A stretch of DNA of 64,000 nt. It comes from Amborella trichopoda. Lineage: Eukaryota; Streptophyta; Magnoliopsida; Amborellales; Amborellaceae. Positions 35,725 through 48,480 of this stretch are shown piece after piece; positions within the stretch are counted from its first letter, which is position 1; every line of letters starts with the position of its first letter. Made by a program: the position numbers and the translations under genes. The notes under the pieces were generated by a model. The model was not told the origin of the DNA. It did no database searches and was given only the letters and a program-made list of their open reading frames with translations. The DNA lies in the NCBI RefSeq assembly GCF_000471905.2, contig NW_006500010.1, positions 2,513,947 through 2,577,946 on the forward strand. Direction: 5' to 3'.

Positions 35725-37170
35725 TTATTTAATTTTACTGCAATCTGCGGGCTGAAACGAGAGCCTCTCCATACCGTAGTCGTGCTCCACCAGTTTATGG
35801 TGTGCTAAGGTTCCTCATATTGACATTCCTTTGGACCCCGCAATGTCCAAGCAAGCCACATTCTTTGCTGAAAAACCATACAATCCCTCCGGTGGAATTC
35901 GCCTTGTCAAAGTGGAATGTAATGGATGGTAAGGCACATACGTCGACCGGTTCATTTATTCGGTAGCAATACTTGTACCGCTTCGCTGGGTCGGGGACGG
36001 GGGTGCTTGAACTAATTTTCATCCCAATCATTTTAAACACTGTCTCATTCATTCTTGTGACGGAGGTGCCGGAATCTATGACGAAGATCTTATCATCCAC
36101 AGTTGGATTGAAGGTCCATGGTGGGATGTGGAGGGGGGTGGTTCCCACACTGATGTCTATGACACGTAAGATAACCAGCGATCGATGGATTTGTCGAAAG
36201 TCGGTGTATGGGAATCGACAGGCCCTGACCCTTTGGGATATCTGCCTGGTTTCCGAATTCCATTATGCTGTTGCCGCGCAGCATGATGCAATAGGCAAAT
36301 CTCTTCCCAATGATATCACCTAGTTGGTCGACAGACAAACGAGAGCATCCCTTCCTCAAAACGGATGATCCCAGCAGGGAGTCTTACAAAACTACCTCCT
36401 GCATATACATGGTTGCATCCGAAGGCATATCTCTGCACTTTGGCTCCATTAACACTGATTTCAACTCTATCTGTAGTATTAGAACTAGTACTAATACTAA
36501 TACTAGTACTAATACTCCATTAACTAGTACTAATACTACCGCTGAAATTTGAATTAATTCGCTGAAATTTGAATTAGTTCTAGTGCTAGAGACATTGGGA
36601 ATAGTTGCTGGTACTTGGATTGATTGGCTCAAAAGTCAAAATGTCAATGATGATATTTCCGGTTACATAGATCCATCGTTGCACTGAATCGTAAAATGGC
36701 ATCCCGTGCCGATGCATTGCTTTAAGTGGACCCTCCAGAGGGGTGATTTGCAAGGGACCTGTCGATGACTTGTAGGGGTTGAAGACTGGGACTTGCTGGG
36801 GGTAGCACTGATAACACGGCAGGCATTGTGTCCACATGCCTCCCACTGTCAAACAGCAACTGGTATTCTGTGGAGAACCAATGCCGCCGACGGTCATGAG
36901 GAACTCACCAGGAATGCTTTGCATAAAGGCTCTTAATGCCGTAGGAGAGTATTCTCCCGTGGCAAGCGAGCTTAAGTACTTGTAGCGAGCCACGGAGCGA
37001 TCAAATGCTTGCTGGAAGAGCTCATACTCACTAGCTTTGGGGTTGTAGAACGGGGATTTGGGATCATCGCCATGGATAAGGGTTACCTTGATACCGGAAG
37101 AGGGTGAACAAAGATATGAGAAAATAGAGATGGTGAAAAGCATCAGCATTTGGGCCATGGATTCCACCAT
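35725..37170 (-). pseudogene. Aspartic protease pseudogene
   Basis: The N-terminal frame (37170-36586) has a signal peptide, the prosegment VTLIHGDDPKSPFYNP and FLMTVGGIGSPQ. The first catalytic segment is destroyed: LTVGGMWTQC stands where LDTGSDLMWTQC is expected. A (TTAGTA)n-like microsatellite lies inside the gene at 36481-36540. The downstream frames give SVDQLGDIIGKRFAYC and then FVIDSGTSVTRM (second site present). A C-terminal LVEHDYGMERLSFQPADC runs to a stop at 35725-35727, beyond the end of the preceding frame (35795). There are several frame breaks. Confidence 0.9.
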
Positions 37171-37506
37171 GGTCAGAGCTTGAGGATCTAGACATGCTTA
37201 ACTATACAGATTTATTTCCACATTGAACATTGCTCGGTTGGGTTTTTAACTGGTGATGTTTGGAATATTTTTTGGTCCAGTTTTGGTATGTTATCTGGTT
37301 TAGAATTTTACAGTGAACTTGTTTGGGCAGTAAAAGTCAGGATCGGTGTATCCATTCTTAGGGAGACGCATTGAAAATTTAGCAGTTGATTATTTCCTTC
37401 AGTTTAGTACTCTTCTACAATTCAAATTACAAAAAAGGAAGCGAATTAATGCACTTAACCGTTGTTACCTCCTCTTCCATTTTAGGATTAAGGAGTGGAT
37501 GTGTTT
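37171..37506. other. Upstream flank of the 35.7-37.2 kb pseudogene
   Basis: This is likely the old promoter region. AATAAATCTGTATAG on the minus strand near 37200 may be the remnant TATA zone. Nothing else was recognised. Confidence 0.35.
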
Positions 37507-37877
37507 TAAAAGAGTGATTTATGTATGGACCTTAAAAGTTCAGGTAAAATACAAAATATTTTACTTATATACGGAAATTACAAAGAAGATAAAACCTAAT
37601 TTTTTTATTTTTTTCAAAATTGCCCCCTTGGTCATCCTGATTTTTTTATTTTTTTAAGTTTTTTCATTAGTAGATCATTGCCCCATTGCTTCAAGGCATT
37701 GCCCTCCAAAGGAAAAAACTAAAAAAAAAAAAGTCAAAATTTGGATTGACAATAGGCATTTTTGGAAAAAAAGTAAAGAAGTGAGTTGACTGATTTTTTT
37801 TTTGTAATTTCCGCATATAAATGGAAAATTTCGTATTTTATCTTAAATTTCGGGGCCCGTACACAAATTACTCTTTT
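37507..37877. mobile_element. Fold-back element with long arms
   Basis: The arms, about 75 bp, start AAAAGAGTGATTTATGTA at 37507 and end with the complement of AAAAGAGTAATTTGTGTA at 37877. Both hold TATATRCGGAAATTACAAA at their inner ends. The 371-bp unit is noncoding. No clean target-site duplication was read. Confidence 0.7.
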
Positions 37878-38511
37878 GGAAATTATAGCTCGGTACTACA
37901 AGTTTACTTTTTGGCTATATATAATTTCATAAGTGGAGATAACTGTTGAGGTTCGACTATACTTTTTATCATAAAGCTTGGGTCTTTATAAACTTTTTAC
38001 CCTGATTGATGCTCGAAAATCTACATTATGGGAAATTCAATTATGTGAGATTGATGCTCCAAAATCTACATTATGGGAAATTCATTTATGTGAGATTGAT
38101 AGTGATTCTATACTTGTGACGGGTTGAATGCAGGATTTTGTGATGGTTCAATGGAGATACCATATTTTATTTCACAATCGCATTGGAGGCTCTGAGATTA
38201 CCGGTGGAGATCAAGTCGCATGTTTCGTGAGGCCAAACAGGCCGTGGATTTATTGGCCAAATGAGATGCGGTGACTTAAGACGCCACAGTTTGGCGAATA
38301 ATGCTGGATTTGGTGATATCCAAAATCACCTCTTTATTATTGGGATTGGTATAAGTGTTGATGTGTTTTTGTAGGAAGTTGTTTTTTTTTTTTGGAAAAG
38401 TTTCATATGGATTGGTATTAATATTTGATGAGTTTTTGTAAGAAGTTGTTTTTTTGGAAAGTTTCATATGTTTTAGGATAGATTTGAGGATTAAAAAAAG
38501 ATAAAATTAAA

Positions 38512-38801
38512 GGGAAAATTTCATGTGGGCTGGACCGCATTTTTACTTATGCGGACCAGAAACTATAAAGCATCCATTTTAAAGATGTATGCAATTAACA
38601 ATGAAAAATAACTATCCATATTTTCTTATTAGAATTATTATTTATATTTTGTAAAATTTATTTATTTTTTCATATTCATGATCTCCATGTTGGAGATCAC
38701 ATGTCGCTAAAAATTATATATGAAAATCCATCTCAAAAATAAATTTATTAAGAGGCCCGAATTTCTACATATGAGGGCCTGGCCGTATAGAAACTAGGTC
38801 C
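38512..38801 (+). mobile_element. Family M2 small element
   Basis: It shares its full length with 43102-43382, and with 49350-49640 on the other strand. Landmarks are GGGCTGGACCGCAT at the start, TTTTTCATATTCATGAT in the middle, and TTTCTACATATGAGGGC then ATAGAAACTAGGTCC at the end. The ends are GC-richer and partly self-complementary. It has no coding capacity. Confidence 0.75.
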
Positions 38802-40860
38802 AACTATAACATCATAGTAATAAAACAGCGATAGTTTTGCCATTGTTTACGATCGAAATATAGACATAGTTTATAAGGATCTTTTAAAAATTTGTTTTGA
38901 GAAAAATAAAAAATTTGTTATAAACTATCTACAAACTTCGAAATTTTATGGGAATCAACATTACATATTTTTATAATTTTTTAAAAGTGAATAGGATATT
39001 ATTTTCAAAATATATAATATATTATAATTATTTCTTTTAATAGTAAAAAAACATATTTTATTTTACATTTCAAAATATGAAATTTAGTTGTTTATACGTT
39101 GCAACTAAATAATGCAATCATGAAATTATGGTATGCACGTATCGATAGTTTGAAAATTAATATTTAATAACTTTTTATAAATTTTGGATTTAGGAAAAAA
39201 AATCATAAGTGAATTTAAAGTATATGATATTCAAGTGAATAAACAATTTGCAATAAATCAAATTTACAATAAAAAAGAAATGAGATTTTAAAATCTTACA
39301 AGTTTTATAATAGGTAAACATTCTAATCCATTACATGGAATCCCCAATCTCTCTCTCTCACTCACTTCAACCAACTTTCTTTCTCTTTTTAATTGTACTA
39401 TATAATCATCCTCTTTCTCTCTCTACTCAATGTAATGTCTTATGACTTTTTCATTGGATGTCCATCCATTAAATGAAATTAATTTACATGTTAATTTACT
39501 AATACTAATTTCCATGCTAGATTGCTTGATTTCATTTCAAAATACCAATAGTTTCAGAGCCCATGCATTAGATGAGTTTATAAAATTTCAAAAACTTAGA
39601 ATTATAAATACCCAATTTATTTTGAATGTTTCCAGACAACCAAATATTATGTGAATTGAATGTTTAACGGTTTTCATGATTAAGGGGAACTTCTACAACC
39701 TATTCAAATTCATAGAGTCCGTTTATTTTTTTTGGACAAGATAATCTTTAGTTTGATAAAATCGATCTAGATTTAATAATTGGTTGATTTTTTAGAGCAT
39801 ATTGTAGTAAATCTTGGAACAAGTCTTTAGATCACATTTTAGAGTTTACTTCCCAAGATTAACGTGGGTAGGAAAAGGGGTTTCCTTTTAGTAAGAAAAT
39901 TTTTAGGAACATAAATATTTATTTTAGATAGATTTTGGAAAGACTCTAAAATAGATTAGTATAGTGAGTTATCATTTTTGGCTTTTAGTAGGAAATTATT
40001 AGGAGGAAGTTATCTTTTGCAATAAGATAGAGGTGGAACCACAGTTAGCAAGTCAGAAAATAATAAAATGTCCGTCGACCAAAATATCAGTAACAAATCG
40101 GTTTTGTTTCAAATAATTAAATGAAAAAATCGAGTAAAAAATACGGATCGCCAAAAAACAAGGTAACCTATAGAATCGTGAATATTTTGGATTTGGTTCA
40201 AAAAGGCTGAAAAACTCGGATATCTAAAGATGACATAATATAAGATTATGATTTGCACTTATTGTATAGATATACTAAAGTCATTAAACAATAGTTTTAT
40301 AGCCTTACTAGTATTATTAGAGCATTGCTTAACCATTTTTGTTGAAACTTTCAATAAATCCAGCAACAATGCTTACTCTATTGGCACATCACAAGACATT
40401 TATTGGGAGCACAAAATAAAACAACAGCAACAATACCAAACACGATAACTAATTAGCAAATAACAAGAATTGTGAACCAAAAGTATATGATTATTTTTCA
40501 AAGAGAAAAACAAAAAACGCCCTCAGTATAGCATTATAGCTAATTAAAAGAAAATGCAAGGACCCAAATATGTTAAATAGTGGTCCATCCAAAATGTTGT
40601 GTTGTATACATCAATAAAATACAAAAATAAAAAATAAATTGTGAAATTAAACAGACTGTTCTATGCATAAAATAACAACAAAATGCCTAAAAAATTTGAA
40701 TCTCGCATTGAATTCCTAGCTACCGAAATCTGTAGTATCATTGAATCTCTCTATCTTGCTCTTTATAAGTACCCTATGAGTTTTAAGAGAAAAAAATAAA
40801 TTATTCTTTAGGTTACTCTTCTTCTAATTCTACCTATTATTTTAAGATATACAATTGTTT
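38802..40860. other. AT-rich spacer
   Basis: No gene was recognised. Around 39720-40020, repeated AGGAAATT-TTAGGA sequence resembles LTR leader sequence of plant retroelements, but I cannot assign it. Confidence 0.45.
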
Positions 40861-40861
40861 A

Positions 40862-41006
40862 TGGAGCTTTAAAGTTCATAATGAGATATGGAAATAAATT
40901 TTCAAGCCATCACAAAGATTTACAATGCTAAAACAAAATCTTCGGACACAATTTGATAGCGTGCCTTACTTTGATTATTTAGGGCCTCAGCCTTATACAA
41001 AGACCA
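40862..41006. mobile_element. Family M1 relic, right end only
   Basis: It matches the right third of M1: ACAAAGATTTACAATGCTAAAAC, then CTTTGATTATTTAGGGCCT and TATACAAAGACC. It is more diverged than the other copies. An even shorter remnant lies at about 35380-35420. Confidence 0.55.
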
Positions 41007-41144
41007 TGAACTTAACATTTTCACTAGAAAAAAAAAAAAAGAGATTCAAATCTTTAAATTTATGGCAAAGTAAAGAAATGCAAGCCATAAATTGAATTGG
41101 CCCAATAATTTGCCAAGTTTTGTAATAAACCCAATTAAGAAATC

Positions 41145-42557
41145 CTACATTCCCACACAGTTGGTGGGAGCGAAGAAGAGGTTTTGTTGCTGAAGGTCAT
41201 ACTCCACGAACATGTCACGTTGAAACAAACCACCGAAAATTGGTGTGGAAGTTCCTCTGGTAGACAACATCCCTAGACAATACACCGTATATTCATCATC
41301 CACAGCGTCAAATAAAGCTTCTGGCTTAGCGACCCAGTCTGCATTTTCAGCAAAGTGAAATGTAACACTTGGAATCTGAGCAAAATCCTCCTCATCTGTC
41401 ACAGTGTAGCAAAGATCAAGTAGTTTGTTAGGGTCCTCACTCTCTCCAAGATGATGAATAGATTCTTCTAAACTAGATTTCACCACGTTGTAAGCCACTG
41501 TTGGCAAGGAAGAGTAAACGGTGCCGGAATCTATGATGAGACGCTTCAACGGGTCCGGTCCGAAGGATCGAACGTTCCCGGTGGGATGCCGAGGCGCTTG
41601 TCCCCTACAGTCATGTCCACAAGATCCAGTATATGAAAAGTCATATCATTTGGCACGCCCTTTATTGGAGTAGATTTGGGATTAAGTTTAGAGACAGAGG
41701 GATTCTGCCCCATAAAAAATGTGCTCTCGGAGAGGGCAACATGAGAATTTGTTGCCAAATGATCCACCTAATTGACTAACGAGGGAGGGAGGCGGGTCTC
41801 CCACGGAGGCCTACTAGCCGATCCGGTTTTCTCAAAGGACGCGTTGTTTTCATAGCCACATCCAAACCATACATTTTTAATACTAGCTCGTCCATTGTCA
41901 TTTGTGATAATACTAGAACTAAGTTTATTATTAGTGCTGGCATTTTTTCCAAGTAGAACATTTTTTTTTGTCTTTTCAAAAATAAATAAAGGTTTCAGAT
42001 GCAAAGCTACCCATTGAAGTGAGAATGACCTATCCATATACGCGACGAAGTATTTACAAGGCCCGGCGCATTCTGGGGCTGAAATACTTGCAGGGGTCTT
42101 CGGCACAGTCGAATGCGTAGTATGTGGATGATTGCGTGGGTTGGAATATTGGATCCGGCTGCTCGAAACATGGGTCACATGGAGGGCATTGGGTCCAAAT
42201 TATGTCACTCCCAGTATCCATGAGCAAATGTAATGTCCGAGGTGGGGTCCCTATCCCCACCTGCAAGAAATAATCACCGTCATTACCTGTAATGGTTGTA
42301 AGGATCTCCTACTGAGAGAATTCTCCACCGCCAGATTTTTGCCATTGGAGATGCCGGCTGTGGGATTGTGATCGGAGGATGGCATTCCTCACTCGGTCAG
42401 AGCGAGTAGCTTTCGGGTCATAAAATGGGGATCCTGGAGAATCACGATGAGTGAGTTCCACTTGGAATCCTGCTAAGTTATCAGTCAACGATGGCCGGAA
42501 AACTAGAGAGTTGGATGAAATGCAAAGTAGGGGACCAACAATATTTAGGCTGACCAT
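41145..42557 (-). pseudogene. Aspartic protease pseudogene, CDR1-like
   Basis: It starts MVSLNIVGPLLCISS and has VELTHRDSPGSPFYDP. The frame stops at 42309 after GGGEFSQ and resumes with MQVGIGTPPRTLHLL and an intact first site LMDTGSDIIWTQC. It shifts again near 42054-42178 and at 41768, then reads the flap-side VWFGCGYENNASF. The last frame (41549-41145) has LIIDSGTVYSSL and ends LFFAPTNC. Both catalytic motifs survive, but four or so frame breaks prevent a protein. It is the closest paralogue of 52522-53837, sharing ILRSQSH-RHLQW, SSIITNDNG and GIPPGTFDP. Confidence 0.92.
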
Positions 42558-42602
42558 CTTAGCAGCTTGTAATATGGAGCATAATATGACTCTCCATAGT
42601 TG

Positions 42603-42623
42603 TAGTATTTATAGATGGTTTTG
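42603..42623 (-). promoter_or_regulatory. Conserved TATA region of the AP at 41-42.6 kb
   Basis: On the minus strand it reads AAAACCATCTATAAATACTA, about 50 bp upstream of the start codon. The same CCATCTATAAA block precedes the AP at 45.8-47.1 kb (47191-47209). A decayed form (CCATCTGTAAATACC) precedes the AP at 52.5-53.8 kb (53894-53914). Confidence 0.6.
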
Positions 42624-43101
42624 TGAGCTGGTTAGAAGATTTTTGGATAAAATATGTTTGCATGTTCTCATGGTTGAGCTGTACTACCATGACTCTCCAA
42701 GGCATAACACAATGAATCTCCATGGTTGAGCTGTATATAATCTATAGGTAAACTTCTGGAGATATTTCTCTTAATGAAAGTTAATACACCAGAATTATAA
42801 TCTCTTGAGGTGGCCGCTGTTATTTGAATCGATTGTGTTTTAATGGGGGATTCTGTGTAATAAAAAAATTTTATCCTTGCGCCACACAGAGCATGTCATC
42901 ATGGTAAAACCCTATCAATGGGGGTGGACTCTAAACTTTTGGGACGTAAACTCCTCAACCAATTGAACTTTGATGAAGATTTGCTACAAAGTTTTACTTT
43001 TATTTTTATTAATTTTATTTTTAGAGATGTGGGTAGGCTTTAAATTTTTATTATTAAAATTAATTATTAAAAATAAGATTTTTTAGTTTAGTTTGATTAA
43101 A

Positions 43102-43382
43102 GGAAAATTGTTTCATACGGGCTGGACCGCATCTCTACATATGCTGTCAAGGTGCAAGTAGGCATTCCATCTACAAACAATGGAAACTAACGGTGCAAAT
43201 GTTTTTTACTAGAATTATTCTTTCTAGTTTTTAAAATTTATTTACTTTTTCATATTCATGATGCCCATCCTAGAGATTACATGTTCTTAAAATTTAAATC
43301 ATAAAATCCATTTAAAGAATAGATTTATCAAGAAGCCCGCATTTCTACATATGAGGGCTTGCCCGCATAGAAACTAGGTCCT
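43102..43382 (+). mobile_element. Family M2 small element, copy 2
   Basis: It is collinear with 38512-38801. It lies about 500 bp upstream of the AP pseudogene ending at 42557. It is noncoding. Confidence 0.75.
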
Positions 43383-45768
43383 TGATTAAATCCATTTTTT
43401 TGAAAGTTTTTTTTAGCTAATACGATCCACTTTCTTTTAGAAAGTCAAACTGTATTTTTGTATGTCCCTATATTTTTGGTATGTGGGTATGTTTTTCATT
43501 GAGAAACACGCCACATCCTAATCACCATTATGGTTTTCATTCTCACCACTAACACCACCCCACTAATATCTTCAAAAAGCTAACTCTTAATCTACTTGAG
43601 AAATCCAGTAGGGGCGGTCTTCCCTACTGAATTAACCCCAAAAAAAAGAGATTAAGTTGTTTCTAGTAGAGATAAAAGTTTTGTTAAGTGTTAGATAGAA
43701 TATTAGATAGGAGTCCTTTAGGAGAGTGCTTATCTTTTGAACCTTTGCACTTTTAAGAATATTGAGTCCACTTTTTCCTAGGGATATCTTTTGTAAGCGG
43801 TTATAAAAAGAAGATCGTATAATGTCTTGAGGAGATTGAATTTTATGAAATAAAGAAAGTGTTTTTTTTTTTTAGAGAGAAGCCATTTGTAGGTGTTTTT
43901 TTCTCTTGTATTTATGGGTCCATGCCGGAATACTCGTATTCGCATGTTTTGTTCTTTCTTATTGTGATTTATTTCACGATTTTTTATTTTCCTCTAAAAT
44001 ATGGTTATTTTTTCTGCGTGTTGTACGATTTTTTATTTCTCCCTAAAAAACGGTTATTTTTTTCGAGCGTCAAAATTCCAAATCGCTCAAATAATTTTAT
44101 AGTGCGTCAAAATTCCAATACGCTCAAATAACGGTATGCGACCACCACGACCTCGGCCCCTCTCTCTTTTAAGTCTCTCATTTGCGTATAAATGCAAAGC
44201 TTATCTTTCACGAATCAACTACACATTCAAAAAAAAAAACAAATATAAGCTTGTTATTAAATCCATAAAAAATAGTTATTAAATCTAAAAATAGTTTTCA
44301 CGCTTTACGTACGCCTAAATTATTTGTAAGATTCCATCCTTCCCTTCCCTATTGAATATCTTAAATACAAAATGCCCTTGAATTTTTTTGTTCTTTGGAA
44401 TGGCATGCTTTTGGCACGCTCACATATATAACTCTGGTGTCAAAATTTGATATTTTCTATTTTCTAAATGCATGCGTTCAATCTTTGGTCATGGATGACA
44501 CAATGGACTTCAACAGATGCCGTGATATGCAATTATGCATTGTTTAGGCAGTGTTATCAAGACTAGACTCGTGCTTGACCGGCACAGTAGCTGGTTCAGT
44601 CAATATCGGTCTAATCAGCATTGAGCGAACTATTTTTTAAATATAATTTTTTTAAAAATAATTCAATAATTTTGAAAATTAAATATAAATAAAAAAGTTG
44701 AACATTATAAGCCAATTTTGCACACATTGCAAGGTTCTATATTCTACATTCATATAAATGTTGAAGACACGAAGAAACCCACAAAAATAAGCGAATGTAT
44801 GCGCAGTTGGTACCAGATCTGAAATTAAGAAAAGAAAATACAATTAATGGAAAGAAAGGATGTTTTAGAAAAGGTAAAAAATGCAATTAAAAAAGAAAAA
44901 TGTAAGAATATAGGGAGCAATGTACCAACACTCCACTCAGCTAGGGTACTCGCACATTAGCCTAGGCAAATTATTCGGACGAGTCTAAATAACTTGTTTG
45001 TTCCAAAAAAATAAAAACTAAAACAAAAAAAAAGTTATATACATATATATTTAATAGTTTTTTTTTTTCCTAGAAAGGTTGAAATGGTGCCACGGTTAGA
45101 GGTTCTCCTACTTGGACTTGCCCAATACTCGGACTCGATACGTCTCAGGCGAGTCACATAACAAAATGTCACATTAAAAGAATCCTCCTAAGTATTCTTT
45201 TATCAGAATAAGTAATGTACAATACGCTCGAGCGGGAGTTTCATACTTGTTTGCCTCTCTATAAAAACACTATCCTTAAGGAATGAACAGTAGATTGAAA
45301 AAAAAATCAGAAGGTTGTTATTAATGCCATTAAATTAGTTATTAAATCTAAAAATAGTTTTTTACGTTTTACATGCACCAAATTATTTCTATGTTAAATT
45401 ATTTCTATGTTGTAAGAGTGTCATTGACTAGACTTAAAATTCAAAAAACAAAAAAATTTCTCAAACTTCGTATATTCTACTTGAAAGTAGTTGAAAATTT
45501 GAAAGACGGTAATAATCCTAGTAAACCTGGAACGGGAATATCATTAAAACCATATGGAATTTATTCAAAACTTTGGACAAACATCTTGCCTTTTAGGTTA
45601 TTTTCCTACTATAATCACTGTACATGATACTGTGGGTTTCACTTGAATTCAATTGTTGTAATCTCTCCTCTTTATTAATGAAAGCTGAATACAAGGCAAA
45701 AGAAAAGAGGAAACCAGATATGAAAAACTGATTATAATCTTGTTTCATTTCATCTAGAAATCAGAAAA
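43383..45768. other. Spacer with repeat relics
   Basis: 43510-43650 repeats 19545-19680. 43640-43870 has features of a plant LTR leader (TTATAAAAAG then AATAAAGAAAG), unassigned. A short tandem unit GCGTCAAAATTCCAA occurs at about 44065 and 44103. About 110 bp at 44230-44340 recurs at 45296-45410. The GC-richer ACTCG/CGAGT clusters at 44930-45000 and 45100-45160 resemble terminal regions of hAT-type elements. No gene was recognised. Confidence 0.45.
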
Positions 45769-47130
45769 CTAGATCTCTTTACAATTTGCAGGAGCAAATG
45801 AAAGCAACTTTCTTCCTAAATCGTACTGCACATATTTATCAATCTGCATATGACTACCAAAGATGCCAAAATCAACATTCGGAGGAGTGGCCATAGACAG
45901 GCAATGCTTTGTGCCGTCGACCTGAAGAAACAGGTTCTGAGGCTCCACCTTCCACTGGTTGTCGAGCGCAAAGTGGAAAGTAAATGGTTGAAAGCGAAGA
46001 ATATCTTGCTTGCTGTTAACTTGGTAACAGAGCCCAAACTGCGGGTCGGGAACCTCTTCAAAATCCCAACCGATGACGTTTCCGGTGGTAATAAGCACCT
46101 TGAGATACAAATTATTGGGCAAGTAAGTCAAAGTGGAGCCGGAATCCATGGCGAAAAACTTATTTCGATCCGTTGGGTTGAAAGTGCCATCAAGAATGCC
46201 TACTCTCACTGTCCCTATATTGATGTCTCGGATGTATGGAGAAGGTAAGTGTGGCAATTAATGAATTGGAGTAGTTAGGATGGGTGCTTGGGGCATCTTG
46301 GGCAGAGCCCCGAAAACCAGCTTGCTGGCTTGACCGTTTAGAAGACAATAGGAGAATTTGTTGTCGACCATGTGACCAATTTGGCCGATAAGGGAGTTAG
46401 AGGCACCACCGAGGCACCACCGAGCCCCACCAGTCCGGCTGGCCCAACATCGAATGAAACTCTGTTCTCGTGGCCGCACCGGGAACAGTGATGAAGTGAC
46501 CTTCACCGGTCTCGAAGGTAAAGGTTTCACTGGCATAATGACCTTCACTAGTCGCAGGATTGAACTCCTTACAGAAGGGTGAATCACAGTTGATTGCTCT
46601 GTACGAAGTCGAGTTCAGAGGTTCAAAGATCTCTCTCTGAAGGAAGCAATTTTTGCATTGGGTCCATGTGAGTTCGCTCCAAGTGTCCATGATCCACAGG
46701 TATAGCTTATATGGGTCCCCTATCCCGAGCCTCATAATGTATAAGCCAGTATCCAAATAACTTAATAGATGGTTGCATATTGGATGGTTCGGCAGGAGAT
46801 CTTCCTGTGAGTGCCCAATTTATGCGTTGGAGGCGGGCATTTGAGCGAGCAGCCTGGCGCGGTCATTGTCATTGTCATTGAGATTCGGATCATAAAACGG
46901 TGAACCAGGGTCGTCACGATGCGTGGGGTGGGGTTTAGTCGCACTCCGGCAAGGGATCCAGCCATAGATGGTCGGAATAGAGAATGGGTGACTATAATGC
47001 ATTGTGATGTAACAAGTATATTTGGGATGGCCATGTTTTGCTGGTGAAATAGAGGAGTTTTGGTGCCAGCACTGAAGATCACAAGGTGTAGTACTGATAT
47101 ATGGTTTGGCATACTCTCCAGGGATATCAC
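45769..47130 (-). pseudogene. Aspartic protease pseudogene
   Basis: The C-terminal 162 codons (46257-45769) are open, with FAMDSGSTLTYLPN (second site) and IFGSHMQIDKYVQYDL up to LSFAPANCKEI. The N-lobe is broken. The start frame (47130 or 47034) shifts inside the prosegment, and a second frame holds RLGIGDPYKLYLW and IMDTWSELTWTQC. There the DTG motif is DTW, which would probably abolish catalysis on its own. Another shift lies near 46400-46587. Its upstream flank is shared with the AP at 52.5 kb (see 47370-48480). Confidence 0.92.
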
Positions 47131-47190
47131 ATTATTCAGAATTTGGCAAGCTCAATAATGGCTTCCTGGCAGATTAATCTCCTTGCTTGG

Positions 47191-47209
47191 GGTGTTTATA
47201 GATGGTTTG
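47191..47209 (-). promoter_or_regulatory. Conserved TATA region of the AP at 45.8-47.1 kb
   Basis: The minus strand reads CAAACCATCTATAAACACC, 60-80 bp before the first ATG. It is the same block as at 42603 and 53894. Confidence 0.55.
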
Positions 47210-47369
47210 ACACCCTCTTTACCTGATTTTGGAAAATCCAATCTGTCATCTGCTAAAATTTCATAACTAAATCAGACTATAATCTTTTGGTGGCCAGGTT
47301 TTGAATGCATCAAGTGTGTTTATGGAGCATAAAAATAGATATATATGTTTTTCTGGTTGACTTACTATT

Positions 47370-48480
47370 TTGCATGGAACGGTGATTTTTTTGGAAGATC
47401 CTGAGAATCAAGAAGTCCTTTTAAAAAATGTGGGTACACCCAAGAAGTTATCGAGAGATCATTTTGTTCACATAGTGCAGCAACTAGGGCTTTTTTTGGA
47501 GGTTAAATCAAAGAAGGGGCTCAACTAGGGCTGGCAAGGGGCCGGGCCTGGGACTACGGGGGGGCTAGGTATGTTTTGAAAACATAAAAGGAAAGTAAGG
47601 AAAAACGAGGGCCAGGCCTTGCCAAACCGGCCTAGCCCTGCCTTCGGCCCGGCTCTGTCATGGCACTGGGACGGGCTACCCAGCGTATTGCCACCCTTAT
47701 GCTTAACTAAGTGTTTGGTCAATTGGATGTTAGAATCAGAATTAGAAATTTCTAATCCAGAAATTTGAAAGGGTGAACTTTGAGTATCTGGTAATGTTAA
47801 ATACCATGCTTAATTAATCCATTTAGAATTCATGAGATTTGGGAAAACTGTGTTAACTTGGAGTTTTGTAAATTTGACGATCTGGAAATTAGACAATCTG
47901 CCATTCATTCAAGTATTCAAGCCATTGCAACACTTCAAATGGAAGAAGAAGACCTGATTCCCATGTGTTCACAAGAGATAGGCACAAAATACAAGTGCTT
48001 AATCCGTTAATAAAGAATTGCACATTATTTTTCAAAATATAGTCTCCAGAGAAAAATCAGGAAAAATACATTGGGAAACAAATAATTAAACAAATGGTAA
48101 GAATTAAAACCTTCAAAAAATTTAAACGGAAATAGGAGAAATTTATTCCGTAACCCAAAAAAAGACACTAAGTGAACATTTTCTCATGTTTTAATTCTTA
48201 TATATTCGTTACTGATAGAGTCTTTTAAGTAAAAACTCTCCTCTATTCTTCACTATCTCTACAATATATAACTTCTATGTATATACATCCAATAAATAGT
48301 AGGAATAGAAAGAAATCACGATCATCTATACTATACTAATACTTACCACGAAATACACGACATACAGTAAACAATATACACTTTTCTCAACCGTCAAAAT
48401 ATATTTTTTGTTTATTCATATGGTGCATATTTCTAACATACCCATTATGTGAAATTGAAATAAAATAAATGATGCAGATC
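47370..48480. repeat. Upstream segmental duplication, copy 1
   Basis: It matches 54080-55150 in pieces and in order: AGAATCA-AAGTCCT, GATCATTTTGTTC, TTTTTCAAAATATAGTCT, AATTCTTATATATTCGTTA, GATAGAGTCTTTTAA, CAGTAAACAATATACACTTT and CATACCCATTATGTG. Together with the AP genes next to each copy, this shows the two loci duplicated as a unit. Copy 1 also contains a hAT-type small element (47526-47699) that copy 2 lacks. Confidence 0.8.
47526..47699. mobile_element. hAT-type small inverted-repeat element
   Basis: The 174-bp, GC-rich unit runs from TAGGGCTGGCAAG to TTGCCACCCTTA, which are inverted ends with one mismatch, of the common plant TAGGGGTGGCAA type. The flanks GGCTCAAC and TGCTTAAC are an imperfect 8-bp match. 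It is not coding. Confidence 0.7.

Noticed and set aside
36384-36632. Minus-strand frame with Val-Leu repeats
   Set aside because: It is the translation of the TTAGTA-type microsatellite inside an AP pseudogene.
45850-46248. 132-codon plus-strand frame
   Set aside because: It lies antisense to the open C-lobe of the 45.8 kb AP pseudogene and has no features of its own.
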